64,000 nt of DNA from Pseudomonas sp. S06B 330 (GCF_002845275.2 NZ_CP088149.1:5524001-5588000); one strand, 5' to 3'; shown: positions 19,808-28,556, numbered from the stretch's first letter. The notes: a model not told the origin generated them from the sequence alone. Numbers and translations: made by a program.

Positions 19808-21184
19808 ATGTCGGTACCCCCGCGTGCCGTTCAGCTTAACGAAGCGAACGCGTTCCTTAAGGAACATCCTGAGGTTCTCTACGTTGACCTTCTGATTGCA
19901 GATATGAATGGTGTGGTGCGTGGCAAGCGCATCGAGCGCACCAGCCTCCACAAGGTTTACGAGAAAGGCATCAACCTGCCGGCCTCCCTCTTCGCATTGG
20001 ATATCAACGGTTCGACGGTCGAAAGCACCGGTCTGGGCCTGGACATCGGCGATGCCGACCGTATTTGCTATCCAATCCCCGATACCCTGTCCAACGAGCC
20101 GTGGCAGAAGCGCCCTACCGCCCAGTTGCTGATGACCATGCACGAACTCGAAGGCGAGCCGTTCTTTGCCGACCCGCGCGAAGTGCTGCGCCAGGTAGTG
20201 AGCAAGTTCGACGAGATGGGTCTGACCATCTGCGCCGCCTTCGAGCTGGAGTTCTACCTGATCGACCAGGAGAACGTGAACGGCCGTCCACAACCGCCAC
20301 GCTCGCCGATTTCCGGCAAACGTCCGATGTCGACCCAGGTTTACCTGATCGATGACCTGGACGAGTACGTCGACTGCCTGCAGGACATCCTCGAAGGCGC
20401 CAAGGAGCAGGGCATCCCTGCCGACGCTATCGTCAAGGAAAGCGCCCCGGCGCAGTTTGAAGTCAACCTGCACCACGTTGCCGACCCGATGAAGGCCTGC
20501 GACTACGCGGTACTGCTCAAGCGCCTGATCAAGAACATCGCCTACGACCATGAGATGGACACCACCTTCATGGCCAAGCCCTATCCGGGTCAGGCGGGTA
20601 ATGGTCTGCACGTCCATATCTCGGTGCTGGACAAAGATGGCAAGAACATCTTCACCAGCGAGGATCCCGAGCAGAACGCCGCACTGCGTCACGCGATCGG
20701 CGGTGTGCTCGAGACCCTACCGGCGTCGATGGCGTTCCTGTGCCCGAACGTCAACTCGTATCGCCGTTTCGGTGCTCAGTTCTACGTGCCGAATTCGCCA
20801 AGCTGGGGCCTGGACAACCGGACCGTCGCCCTGCGCGTACCGACCGGCTCCCCAGACGCCGTGCGCATCGAACACCGCGTTGCCGGTGCCGATGCCAACC
20901 CGTACCTGCTGATGGCCGCCGTGCTGGCCGGTGTTCACCATGGTTTGACCAACAAGGTCGAGCCAGGCGCACCGACCGAAGGCAACTCCTACGAGCAGAA
21001 CGAGCAGAGCCTGCCGAACAACTTGCGAGATGCCCTGCGTGAGTTGGACGACAGCGAGATCCTGGCCAAGTACATCGATCCGAAATACATCGATATCTTC
21101 GTGGCCTGTAAGGAAAGTGAGCTGGAGGAGTTCGAACACTCCATCTCCGACCTTGAGTACAACTGGTACCTGCATACCGTGTAA
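19808..21184 (+). CDS. spuI: Glutamate-polyamine ligase SpuI (glutamine synthetase family)
   Basis: Second glutamine synthetase-like enzyme of the locus, 458 residues, expected to gamma-glutamylate polyamines or other amines. It has the conserved N-terminal VDLLIADMNGVVRGKRI, the metal/ATP-binding AAFELEFYLID, GNGLHVHISVLD, and C-terminal VAGADANPYLLMAAVLAG motifs. AAGGTG lies 7 bases before the ATG. It is read away from spuB and ends in a strong terminator, so it is a single-gene unit. In P. aeruginosa the paralogue PA0296 is induced by polyamines. The spuA gamma-glutamyl-GABA hydrolase that neighbours it there is not in this window. Confidence 0.93.
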   Translation: MSVPPRAVQLNEANAFLKEHPEVLYVDLLIADMNGVVRGKRIERTSLHKVYEKGINLPASLFALDINGSTVESTGLGLDIGDADRICYPIPDTLSNEPWQKRPTAQLLMTMHELEGEPFFADPREVLRQVVSKFDEMGLTICAAFELEFYLIDQENVNGRPQPPRSPISGKRPMSTQVYLIDDLDEYVDCLQDILEGAKEQGIPADAIVKESAPAQFEVNLHHVADPMKACDYAVLLKRLIKNIAYDHEMDTTFMAKPYPGQAGNGLHVHISVLDKDGKNIFTSEDPEQNAALRHAIGGVLETLPASMAFLCPNVNSYRRFGAQFYVPNSPSWGLDNRTVALRVPTGSPDAVRIEHRVAGADANPYLLMAAVLAGVHHGLTNKVEPGAPTEGNSYEQNEQSLPNNLRDALRELDDSEILAKYIDPKYIDIFVACKESELEEFEHSISDLEYNWYLHTV

Positions 21185-21204
21185 ACGCGGTTGGGTGCTG
21201 GAAT

Positions 21205-21242
21205 AAAAAACGCCGTCGTTCCTAGGCTCGACGGCGTTTTTT
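21205..21242 (+). terminator. Rho-independent terminator of spuI
   Basis: Stem AAAAAACGCCGTCG / CGACGGCGTTTTTT (21205-21242) with a 10-base loop and a T run of seven. Confidence 0.93.
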
Positions 21243-21260
21243 TATGCCTTTCAAGTGCCT

Positions 21261-21334
21261 CATCGCTGGCAAAGCCAGCCCCCACAAGGGATGGAGTACA
21301 CCGAGCCCTGTGGGAGCTGGCTTTGCCGGCGATG
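21261..21334. repeat. REPIN between spuI and argA
   Basis: Inverted pair: CATCGCTGGCAAAGCCAGCC plus CCCAC (21261-21285) and TGTGGGAGCTGGCTTTGCCG plus GCGATG (21309-21334). It lies between two converging genes. Confidence 0.9.
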
Positions 21335-21356
21335 GGCTACAAAGCAGCCCCAAAAA

Positions 21357-22655
21357 CTACAAAGCCTTCTCGAAAATCTTCGAATTGCGCTGATAGTTAT
21401 ACAACGAAGCCCGCGCCGCAGGCAGTCGCTCGACACCGCTCGGCACGAAGCCTCGCTCCCGAAACCAGTGAGCAGTTCGGGTCGTCAGCACAAAGAGGGT
21501 ATTGAGCCCCATCTCCCGCGCCCGCGTCTCGATGCGCTCAAGCAGCTCATCACCGCGGCCACCATGGCGATACTCGGGATTTACAGCCAGACACGCCAGC
21601 TCCCCGGCCTCGGAGTCGGCAATTGGATACAGCGCCGCACAGGCGATGATCATCCCTTCGCGCTCGACCACACTGAACTGCTCGATCTCACGTTCCAGCA
21701 CTTCACGCGAACGACGCACCAGAATGCCCTGCTCTTCCAGCGGGCTGATCAGATCAAGCAAACCACCGACGTCTTCGATCGCCGCTTCACGCACCTTCTC
21801 GAACTGCTCCTGGGCCACCAGGGTACCGCCACCATCACGGGTAAACAGTTCGGTAAGCAAGGCGCCGTCCTCGGCATAACTGACGATATGGCTGCGTGCA
21901 ACGCCACCACGGCAAGCCTCAGCAGCGGCATCAAGCAACTCGCCCTGATAGTCATTGCCCAAGCGTTGCAAATGCGCAGGTACCTGTTGCGGACGCAACT
22001 CACGCACCAGCCGGCCCTGCTCATCGAGCAAGCCGCGCTCGGCACCGAACAGCAACAACTTGTCAGCACCCAGTTCGATGGCGGCGCGGGTCGCGACGTC
22101 TTCGCAGGCCAAGTTGAAAATCTCACCGGTAGGCGAGTAGCCCAGCGGCGACAGCAAGACTATCGAGCGCTCATCGAGCAGGCGGTTGATGCCTTTGCGA
22201 TCCACCCGACGCACTTCACCAGTGTGGTGATAGTCGACACCTTCAAGCACACCGATCGGCCGCGCAGTGACCAGGTTGCCGGCCGCCACGCGCAGGCGCG
22301 AACCCTGCATCGGCGAAGCGGCCATGTCCATCGACAGCCGCGCCTCGATGGCGATACGCAGGTGGCCCACGGCATCAATGACACACTCCAGGGTGGCCGC
22401 ATCGGTGATGCGCATGCCGCGGTGGTAGTGCGGGGTCAGGCCACGATTGGCCAGACGGGTTTCGATCTGCGGACGTGAACCATGCACCAGCACCAGGCGA
22501 ACGCCGAGGCTGTGCAGCAGGACCAGGTCGTGGACGATATTGCCGAAGTTGGGGTGCTCGACCCCGTCACCGGGCAGCATGACCACAAAGGTGCAGTCCC
22601 GGTGAGCATTGATGTAAGGCGAAGCATGACGCAGCCAGTTGACGTAATCGGGCAT
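21357..22655 (-). CDS. argA: Amino-acid N-acetyltransferase (N-acetylglutamate synthase)
   Basis: First step of arginine synthesis: acetyl-CoA plus glutamate to N-acetylglutamate. The 432 residues form an N-terminal amino-acid-kinase-like domain (VVMLPGDGVEHPNFGNIVHD, LVLVHGSRPQIE, about residues 15-290), which is the arginine-sensing part, and a C-terminal GNAT acetyltransferase domain with the acetyl-CoA loop NPEYRHGGRGDELL. The start MPDYVNWLRHASPYINAHRD fits the family; the longer frame to 22700 has no homology. The ribosome-binding site is weak (AGG about 10 bases upstream). It follows argE by 115 bases on the same strand, so the two arginine genes may be co-transcribed. Confidence 0.96.
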   Translation of the reverse strand: MPDYVNWLRHASPYINAHRDCTFVVMLPGDGVEHPNFGNIVHDLVLLHSLGVRLVLVHGSRPQIETRLANRGLTPHYHRGMRITDAATLECVIDAVGHLRIAIEARLSMDMAASPMQGSRLRVAAGNLVTARPIGVLEGVDYHHTGEVRRVDRKGINRLLDERSIVLLSPLGYSPTGEIFNLACEDVATRAAIELGADKLLLFGAERGLLDEQGRLVRELRPQQVPAHLQRLGNDYQGELLDAAAEACRGGVARSHIVSYAEDGALLTELFTRDGGGTLVAQEQFEKVREAAIEDVGGLLDLISPLEEQGILVRRSREVLEREIEQFSVVEREGMIIACAALYPIADSEAGELACLAVNPEYRHGGRGDELLERIETRAREMGLNTLFVLTTRTAHWFRERGFVPSGVERLPAARASLYNYQRNSKIFEKAL

Positions 22656-22770
22656 AACCACAGAGCCTGTAGAAAATGGGACAAGAACGGGAAAGCACAC
22701 AGCGCTCGAAGGGTTATCGTCGGAACAGGCTTGGCGTCACGCGCAATCTCCTTTGGGAAAACGGCTGAAC

Positions 22771-23928
22771 TCAGCGGGCAATTACCGGGCTCAGGCAATA
22801 ATGTTCGATCAACTCACGCAATAGACGCACAGTAGGCTGCAAGCGTGACATTTCAAGGTATTCACCTGGCTGGTGAGCACAGGCAATGTCGCCTGGGCCA
22901 AGCACCAGGGTTTCGCAGCCCAGGCGCTGAAGATAAGGCGCTTCGGTGCCAAAGGCTACCGCTTCGGCGCGATGACCGGTTAGACGTTCGGCTAGCCGCA
23001 CCAGTTCAGCGTCCGCAGCCTGCTCAAAGGGCGGTACCTCAGGAAACAGGGGAGCGTAGTCGATCTTCACCTGGTGTTGCTCGGCCAGTGGTGCAAGTTT
23101 CTGCCGGATGGCAGCACGCAGCGCCTCTGGGTCCATCCCCGGCAACGGCCGCAGGTCAAACTCCAGGGCGCACTGGCCACAGATCCGGTTGGGATTGTCA
23201 CCGCCATGGATGCAGCCGAAGTTCAGGGTGGGTTGCGGCACGCTGAACTGGGCGTTGTTGAACTCTTTTTGCCATTGCTGACGCAGCTTCATCAATTCGC
23301 CCATCACCTGGTGCATGGCTTCCAGCGCGCTGTGGCCAAGACTCGGGTCCGACGAATGGCCGCTGCGACCAAGAATGTCGATACGGTCCATCATCACGCC
23401 TTTGTGCAGGCGGACCGGTTTGAGCCCGGTGGGCTCGCCGATCACTGCCGCCCGGCCCAGCGGGCGCCCTGCCTCGGCCAAGGCCCGGGCGCCAGACATC
23501 GAGCTTTCTTCATCACAGGTGGCAAGAATCAAGAGCGGCTGCTTGAAGTCATGCGCCAGCAACGGCTGCACCGACTCAATGATCAAGGCGAAGAAGCCTT
23601 TCATGTCGCAACTGCCCAGGCCAACCCAGCGCCCGTCGACTTCGGTCAACTTGAGTGGATCGGTCTGCCACAAGCCAGGATCATAGGGCACCGTGTCACT
23701 GTGACCGGCCAGCACCAGCCCACCGGGGCCCGTGCCGTAACTGGCCAGCAGATTGAATTTGCCCGGCGTTACCTGCTGGATATCGCAGGCAAAACCCAGG
23801 TCGCCCAGCCAACCCGCCAGCAGGTCGATCACCGCACGGTTGGATTGGTCCAGCGCAGCTTGGGTGCAACTGACCGAAGGCGCGGCAATCAGCGCGGCGA
23901 ACTGGTCTTTGAGCGATGGCAAGGGCAT
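22771..23928 (-). CDS. argE: N-acetylornithine deacetylase
   Basis: M20-family metallopeptidase of 385 residues that removes the acetyl group from N-acetylornithine. Metal-binding motifs are visible: LAGHSDTVPYD with the first His-Asp, GSCDMKGFFAL with the bridging Asp, and CDEESSMSGARAL with the catalytic Glu pair. GAGGAG lies 7 bases before the chosen ATG (MPLPSLKDQFAAL), so the upstream frame to 23973 is dropped. Most pseudomonads recycle the acetyl group with ArgJ, so ArgE would be auxiliary; this is known for the genus, not seen here. It diverges from the CYTH-CHAD gene across 127 bases. Confidence 0.94.
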   Translation of the reverse strand: MPLPSLKDQFAALIAAPSVSCTQAALDQSNRAVIDLLAGWLGDLGFACDIQQVTPGKFNLLASYGTGPGGLVLAGHSDTVPYDPGLWQTDPLKLTEVDGRWVGLGSCDMKGFFALIIESVQPLLAHDFKQPLLILATCDEESSMSGARALAEAGRPLGRAAVIGEPTGLKPVRLHKGVMMDRIDILGRSGHSSDPSLGHSALEAMHQVMGELMKLRQQWQKEFNNAQFSVPQPTLNFGCIHGGDNPNRICGQCALEFDLRPLPGMDPEALRAAIRQKLAPLAEQHQVKIDYAPLFPEVPPFEQAADAELVRLAERLTGHRAEAVAFGTEAPYLQRLGCETLVLGPGDIACAHQPGEYLEMSRLQPTVRLLRELIEHYCLSPVIAR

Positions 23929-24055
23929 GCGCGTTCTCCTCAGTGCGAAACCCATCATAGGGCCATCGGGCACCTGGAATAAACCGTCGGCGGCCGAGTC
24001 CTGTACACTGCACGGCCAAGACGCTCCCTGTCATACGAGCCTGGATTACCCAGCA

Positions 24056-25447
24056 ATGCACAAAGAAACCGAAATCAAACTGCGGGTCAGCCGCGAGACC
24101 CTCGCCGCCCTGCGCGAACACCCATTGCTGAAGAAGCGCAACAAGTCTGGCTGGCAGCAGCGCGAACTGCTGAACCAGTACTTCGACACCCCGGAGCGTG
24201 ACCTGGCCGCCGCCAAGGTCGCACTGCGCCTGCGCCGCGACGGCGAAGTGGTCATCCAGACCCTCAAGACCCGCGGCCAAAGCGTCGCGGGCTTGTCCCA
24301 GCGCAACGAGCACGAGTGGCAACTGCCCAAGGCCAAACTGGACCTGAAGAAGCTCGACGACGAATGCTGGCCAGCCGAACTCGCCGAGGTGGACAAGAAG
24401 GCCATCAAAGCGTTGTTCACCACCGATTTCACTCGCGAATACGCGGAAATCGCCTGGGGCCGTGGCAAGGCAAAAGTTGTAATTGAAGCCGCCCTGGACC
24501 TGGGCACTGTGGTCGCTGGCAAGCAGAAGGAAGAGATCTGCGAGCTAGAGCTTGAGCTGCGCGAAGGCGAGCCAGAAGCGTTACTGGAGTTGGCCGCCGA
24601 GCTGGCCGCGAGTCTGCCACTGTTCCCCTGCGACATCAGCAAGGCCGAGCGCGGTTATCGCCTGCTCGACCCGAGCAGCTACGCGCTGAGCCTGCCAGCT
24701 GCCGAACTGAGCGCTGAAATGTCGCTGGACGACGCCTTCGCCGCGCTGGCCTGGCAGTTGCTCGGCGCCAGCCAGCGTCTGGCCGAACAGTACCGCTTCA
24801 ATGGCCACTGGCGCCTGCTGCAGGACTGGGTCGAATCCCTGGCTGAACTGCGCGCCATGGCCAGCAGCCTAGGCCAGGCTGCACCGCGTGCAACCACCCG
24901 TGCGCTGCGGGCCAGCCTCGACGCCCTGCTGGAAGACTGGCGCCCGCTGGTGCTGGCCGGCAACGACGACGAAGATGTCCGCCGCGCCGCGCCCGAGCAG
25001 TTCGCCGAAGAGCTGCTGGACACCCGTTGGGGGCAATTCTCCCTGGAAACCTCACGCTGGCTGCTGGCCCGTGGCTGGACGGTTGAGCGCAACAAGCGCG
25101 GCGATCGCCAAGGTGCCGCACAACTGGCCAACTGGCTGAACGTGCTGCTGGCCGATGAAGCCAAAGACCTGCAACTGCCGCTGTACCATCGCCAGCCGGA
25201 AGACCTGGCCGAACAGCTGCCACGTATCGAGCGCCTGCTGGCCTGGCTGCACCATGCCCGTCAGGTGCTGGAGAGCCCGGATCTGGACCGCCTGTTCGGT
25301 GAGCTGAACAAGCTGCACGAACTGGCCAACCTGCCGATCAGCGACGAAGTGGAAGCAGAGGTTCGCACTGAGGTCCTTGAAGCTCGTGCCGACCAAGCCA
25401 TGGCTGTGTTCCAGAGCCGTGGCTGGAAGCACCTGCTGCGCAAGTAA
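24056..25447 (+). CDS. CYTH-CHAD domain protein (inorganic triphosphatase YgiF type)
   Basis: Cytoplasmic protein of 463 residues. The N-terminal CYTH domain (about 1-200) opens with the family signature ExExK (KETEIKLRV, Glu4, Glu6, Lys8) and continues with alternating charged beta-strand motifs (ALRLRRDGEVVIQTLK, CELELELREG), the metal-triphosphate tunnel. The C-terminal half (about 220-463) is an alpha-helical CHAD domain rich in Arg, His and Leu, a fold known to bind polyphosphate. E. coli YgiF hydrolyses inorganic tripolyphosphate. The ATG at 24056 follows CCCAGCA with no strong ribosome site; homology starts exactly here. It diverges from argE and converges on the Lrp-type gene, 3 bases from its end. 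Confidence 0.9.
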   Translation: MHKETEIKLRVSRETLAALREHPLLKKRNKSGWQQRELLNQYFDTPERDLAAAKVALRLRRDGEVVIQTLKTRGQSVAGLSQRNEHEWQLPKAKLDLKKLDDECWPAELAEVDKKAIKALFTTDFTREYAEIAWGRGKAKVVIEAALDLGTVVAGKQKEEICELELELREGEPEALLELAAELAASLPLFPCDISKAERGYRLLDPSSYALSLPAAELSAEMSLDDAFAALAWQLLGASQRLAEQYRFNGHWRLLQDWVESLAELRAMASSLGQAAPRATTRALRASLDALLEDWRPLVLAGNDDEDVRRAAPEQFAEELLDTRWGQFSLETSRWLLARGWTVERNKRGDRQGAAQLANWLNVLLADEAKDLQLPLYHRQPEDLAEQLPRIERLLAWLHHARQVLESPDLDRLFGELNKLHELANLPISDEVEAEVRTEVLEARADQAMAVFQSRGWKHLLRK

Positions 25448-25450
25448 AGC

Positions 25451-25921
25451 CTAGCGCAGCACCGGCAAACTCGTCGTGGACTTGATTTCGGACAAGGCCA
25501 CGATCGAGTTGACCTCCTGGATCCCCGGCACCATCGACAGCTTTTCGAAGAAGAAACGTTCGTACGCTTCGATGTCCGGGGTGACAATGCGCAGTAAAAA
25601 GTCCACTGCGCCCATCAGCACATAACACTCCAGCACCTCTGGGAAACCGCGAATCGCTTCGGTGAACTCGGTGAAGTTGGAGCGCCCGTGAGCATTGAGT
25701 TTGACCTCGGCGAAAATCTGCGTGTTCAGGCCAATCTTCTTGCGGTCGAGCAAGGTCACCTGACCGCGAATCACCCCCTCTTCCTTCAGACGCTGAATCC
25801 GTCGCCAGCACGGTGACTGGGAAAGCCCTACGCGCTCGGCAATCTGCGCACTGGAAAGCGACGCATCTTCCTGTAACAAGGCCAGGATGCGGCGGTCGTA
25901 GGCGTCCAGTTCGCTTTGCAT
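25451..25921 (-). CDS. Lrp/AsnC-family transcriptional regulator
   Basis: DNA-binding regulator of 156 residues. The N-terminal winged helix (DAYDRRILALLQEDASLSSA, then QIAERVGLSQSPCWRRIQRL as recognition part, about residues 4-50) is followed by an Asp/Asn-binding RAM (ACT-like) domain with EVLECYVLMGAVDFLLRIVT. AGGGGA lies 7 bases before the ATG at 25921; the frame extends to 25975 without a ribosome-binding site. It diverges from a small ACT-like gene over 126 bases that hold a 16-bp perfect palindrome, a likely binding site. The effector is unknown; members of this family often respond to leucine, lysine, alanine or glutamate. Confidence 0.92.
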   Translation of the reverse strand: MQSELDAYDRRILALLQEDASLSSAQIAERVGLSQSPCWRRIQRLKEEGVIRGQVTLLDRKKIGLNTQIFAEVKLNAHGRSNFTEFTEAIRGFPEVLECYVLMGAVDFLLRIVTPDIEAYERFFFEKLSMVPGIQEVNSIVALSEIKSTTSLPVLR

Positions 25922-25947
25922 AATAATTCCCCTATTGTGTACTGATG

Positions 25948-25963
25948 CGAATTGATCAATTCG
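25948..25963. promoter_or_regulatory. Perfect 16-bp palindrome between the Lrp-type and ACT-like genes
   Basis: CGAATTGATCAATTCG is a perfect palindrome 27 bases upstream of the regulator start. Its size and position suit an Lrp-type dimer site or autoregulatory operator. Inferred from symmetry and location only. Confidence 0.5.
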
Positions 25964-26012
25964 AAGATTCGCCACATTCGCTGATCATAGAGAAAAAATA
26001 CCCGCCTGCGCA

Positions 26013-26029
26013 TGTGAAAATTTCTCACA
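26013..26029. promoter_or_regulatory. Second inverted repeat upstream of the ACT-like gene
   Basis: TGTGA-AAATTTC-TCACA is an interrupted inverted repeat with perfect 5-bp arms, 18 bases before the ATG of the ACT-like gene. It resembles a CRP/Vfr half-site pair but has a 7-base instead of 6-base spacer. Confidence 0.35.
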
Positions 26030-26047
26030 CTTAACCCGGAGAATTCC

Positions 26048-26368
26048 ATGAGCGCACTTGAACGCTTCGACAGCCCTGTTACTCCACTGCGTGACGACGT
26101 CTGGGCCGCTGGCAGCGCCCATAGCTGCGTGCACTACCACCTGCAGGTCGAAGCTGAACCCGATAGCCTGTGCCGCCTACTGAACCTGTTCGCGCTGCAA
26201 TTTCTCACCCCCCATAAAGTACTGATGAACCAACTGGACGATGTACTCAACGTCGAGATCGAGATTGCCGGCCTGAGCTGGCACCGCGCCGAATTGATTG
26301 CACAAAAAATGCGCAACTTGATCTGTGTCGATGAAGTCAGGCTGCAGCTTGTCCGGCGTACAGACTGA
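26048..26368 (+). CDS. Small ACT-like protein of unknown function
   Basis: A protein of 106 residues with GGAG 6 bases before its ATG. The central part, from CVHYHLQVEAEPDSLCRLLN through KVLMNQLDDVLNVEIEIAGL to KMRNLICVDEVRLQLV, has the beta-alpha-beta-beta-alpha-beta rhythm of ACT domains and resembles the acetolactate-synthase small subunit IlvM. No catalytic residues are visible. It diverges from the Lrp-type regulator, so it may be its target or sense an amino acid together with it. The family resemblance is by pattern, not by a search, and the function is open. Confidence 0.7.
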   Translation: MSALERFDSPVTPLRDDVWAAGSAHSCVHYHLQVEAEPDSLCRLLNLFALQFLTPHKVLMNQLDDVLNVEIEIAGLSWHRAELIAQKMRNLICVDEVRLQLVRRTD

Positions 26369-26467
26369 ACTTGGCAATGCCTGGAAACGCATATCGGCCT
26401 TGCATTTGCCCACAGTCAACTACGCTTGTGATTGCCACCCCTTCAGGCAGCAAGGCAAGGACGCCAC

Positions 26468-28177
26468 ATGTCTGTCAGTACACAGGATCGCAGGCTGAGC
26501 CTGGACGATCTCCTGACTGATTTACTCAACGCGCAACTCATCACCCAGGATGCCGCTCAGGCGCTAAGCGCTCAAGGTCTGGGCGCCGACGTCCATCCCC
26601 TCGAACATATCGCCCGCCAAAGCCTGCCTGACCCACGCCAACCCGGCCAGCGCCTGAACCTTGAAACCCTAGGCCAGTGGCTGGCTCAACACGCCGGACT
26701 GCCCTATCTGCATATCGATCCACTGCAGCTTGATCTTGCCGCCACCACCGAACTGATGTCCGCAGCCTTCGCTCAACGTCACGGCATACTGGCGATAGCC
26801 GCTGATAGCCAAAGCATCACTGTGGCCAGTGCCGAACCCTATGTCAGAGCATGGGAAAGCGATCTGACGCGGGTGTTGCGACGACCGATCAAGCATGTGC
26901 TGGCCAGCCCTGTGCAAATTCGCCAGTTCAGCCAGACCTTCTTTCACCTGGCCCGTTCGGTCACCGGAGCCAGTCGTCAGCCATCAACATCCTCTTCAGG
27001 TGGCAACCTCGAACAACTGCTTGATCTCGGCGCAAACGGCCAGCAGCGTAGTGACGATGAAGCCCATATCGTCACCATCGTCGATTGGCTGCTGCAATAC
27101 GCGATCGATCAACGCGCCAGTGACATCCATCTGGAGCCCCGGCGAGACCAGGGCCATATGCGCTTTCGCATCGACGGGGTGCTGCACCCGGTCTATCAGT
27201 TCCCGGCAGAGGTCACCCTGGCCATCATCAGCCGCCTGAAAACCCTCGGGGGCATGAATGTGGTGGAAAAGCGTCGCCCTCAGGACGGGCGGATCAAGAC
27301 CCGCCTGCAGGATGGCAACGAAGTCGAACTGCGCTTGTCGACCCTGCCCACCACCTTTGGTGAGAAGCTGGTACTGCGTATCTTCGACCCTCTCCTTCTG
27401 CAGCAGAATTTCGCCCAACTTGGCCTGGACGGCGACGACCTGAAGCGTTGGCAGGGGCTGATTGGACAGCGCCACGGCCTGATCCTGGTTACCGGGCCCA
27501 CCGGCTCCGGCAAGACCAGTACCCTGTACGCCACACTCAAGTACCTGGCCACACCTGAGGTCAACTTGTGCACGGTCGAAGACCCAATTGAAATGGTCGA
27601 ACCCGGCTTCAATCAGTTGCAGGTGCACACGGCGATAGACCTGGGCTTTGCCGAAGGCGCCCGCGCCCTGCTACGCCAGGACCCAGACATCATCATGATC
27701 GGTGAAATTCGCGACCTGGAGACCGCCCAGGTGGCCTTCCAGGCGGCGCTGACCGGCCACCTTGTGCTCTCTACCCTGCACAGTAACGATGCCTGCAGCG
27801 CCATCAACCGCTTGCTTGAATTAGGCGTTGCGCCACACTTGATCAAGGCTGGACTGATCGGGGTCATGGCCCAGCGCTTGGTACGAACGCTCTGCAGTGC
27901 CTGCAAGGCGCCAGCCGCCAAGGGCGACGCGGGCTACCAGGCTACAGGCTGCAACGGGTGCAGGCAGACCGGCTATCACGGGCGCACCGGTATCCATGAA
28001 TTACTGTGTATGAACGAACGACTGATTGGCCTGATCCGCGCCGATACAGACCTGGCATTACTCCGTCAGCAAGCCGTCGAGGCAGGCCTGAAAAGCTTGC
28101 AGCAGAGCGGTGCACAAAAGGTAGCGACTGGACTGACCACAACGGCGGAAGTGCTCAGGGTCGCACCAGGGAACTAG
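26468..28177 (+). CDS. Orphan GspE/PilB-type secretion ATPase
   Basis: AAA+-like hexameric ATPase of the type II secretion/type IV pilus class, 569 residues. The ATG at 26468 has AAGGA 6 bases upstream. An N-terminal GspE_N-like region (1-150) precedes the core: Walker A TGPTGSGKTSTLYA at about residues 342-352, the Asp box TVEDPIEMVEPGFNQLQV, Walker B DPDIIMIGEIRDLETA and the His box LVLSTLHSNDACSAI. A tetracysteine zinc motif follows (CSAC at about 475 and CNGC at about 495). No other secretion or pilus gene is near, and DUF2388 follows. It may serve a system encoded elsewhere. The family is certain, the machine is not. Confidence 0.85.
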   Translation: MSVSTQDRRLSLDDLLTDLLNAQLITQDAAQALSAQGLGADVHPLEHIARQSLPDPRQPGQRLNLETLGQWLAQHAGLPYLHIDPLQLDLAATTELMSAAFAQRHGILAIAADSQSITVASAEPYVRAWESDLTRVLRRPIKHVLASPVQIRQFSQTFFHLARSVTGASRQPSTSSSGGNLEQLLDLGANGQQRSDDEAHIVTIVDWLLQYAIDQRASDIHLEPRRDQGHMRFRIDGVLHPVYQFPAEVTLAIISRLKTLGGMNVVEKRRPQDGRIKTRLQDGNEVELRLSTLPTTFGEKLVLRIFDPLLLQQNFAQLGLDGDDLKRWQGLIGQRHGLILVTGPTGSGKTSTLYATLKYLATPEVNLCTVEDPIEMVEPGFNQLQVHTAIDLGFAEGARALLRQDPDIIMIGEIRDLETAQVAFQAALTGHLVLSTLHSNDACSAINRLLELGVAPHLIKAGLIGVMAQRLVRTLCSACKAPAAKGDAGYQATGCNGCRQTGYHGRTGIHELLCMNERLIGLIRADTDLALLRQQAVEAGLKSLQQSGAQKVATGLTTTAEVLRVAPGN

Positions 28178-28229
28178 ACGCAGGCAAACCACTCCAAGCT
28201 GCCAGTTAATCAGTTGGAGTCACCCCTCG

Positions 28230-28547
28230 ATGCGTCTCAAATTTGCAGTCGCGACCCTTGCCCTGCTCTCCCTGCCAATCGGTTCGGCCATGGCCGATAC
28301 GTTCTGGCGCAATGTCATTTCCTCCGGCGCGACCACTGCTTCGACGTATCTGACGTCCAAGGATCACAAGCTGGTCGTTGCCACTCAGGACGATGCCAGC
28401 AGCTTTGTTGCCAGCCAAGGCGCAATCCGTGGGCCATACCTGGAAGCCGCGATGCACAAAGTGCGGGCTGATAACCCAGAGCTTGAAGTGAGCGACATGG
28501 ACCTGGCTAACGCGATTCTGGCCAAGAATGCGGTAGCGAGCGAATAA
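28230..28547 (+). CDS. Small secreted DUF2388 protein
   Basis: Exported protein of 105 residues. The signal peptide MRLKFAVATLALLSLPIGSA is cut after AMA, and the mature part (TFWRNVISSGATTASTYLTS, KDHKLVVATQDDASSFVASQG) is typical of the DUF2388 family, which is found mainly in pseudomonads and has no established function. GGAG lies 10 bases before the ATG, a slightly long spacing. It is 52 bases after the ATPase gene on the same strand and converges on gcvP. Some databases label such proteins as Holliday junction subunits; nothing in the sequence supports that. Confidence 0.88.
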   Translation: MRLKFAVATLALLSLPIGSAMADTFWRNVISSGATTASTYLTSKDHKLVVATQDDASSFVASQGAIRGPYLEAAMHKVRADNPELEVSDMDLANAILAKNAVASE

Positions 28548-28556
28548 CGGTCGAAC

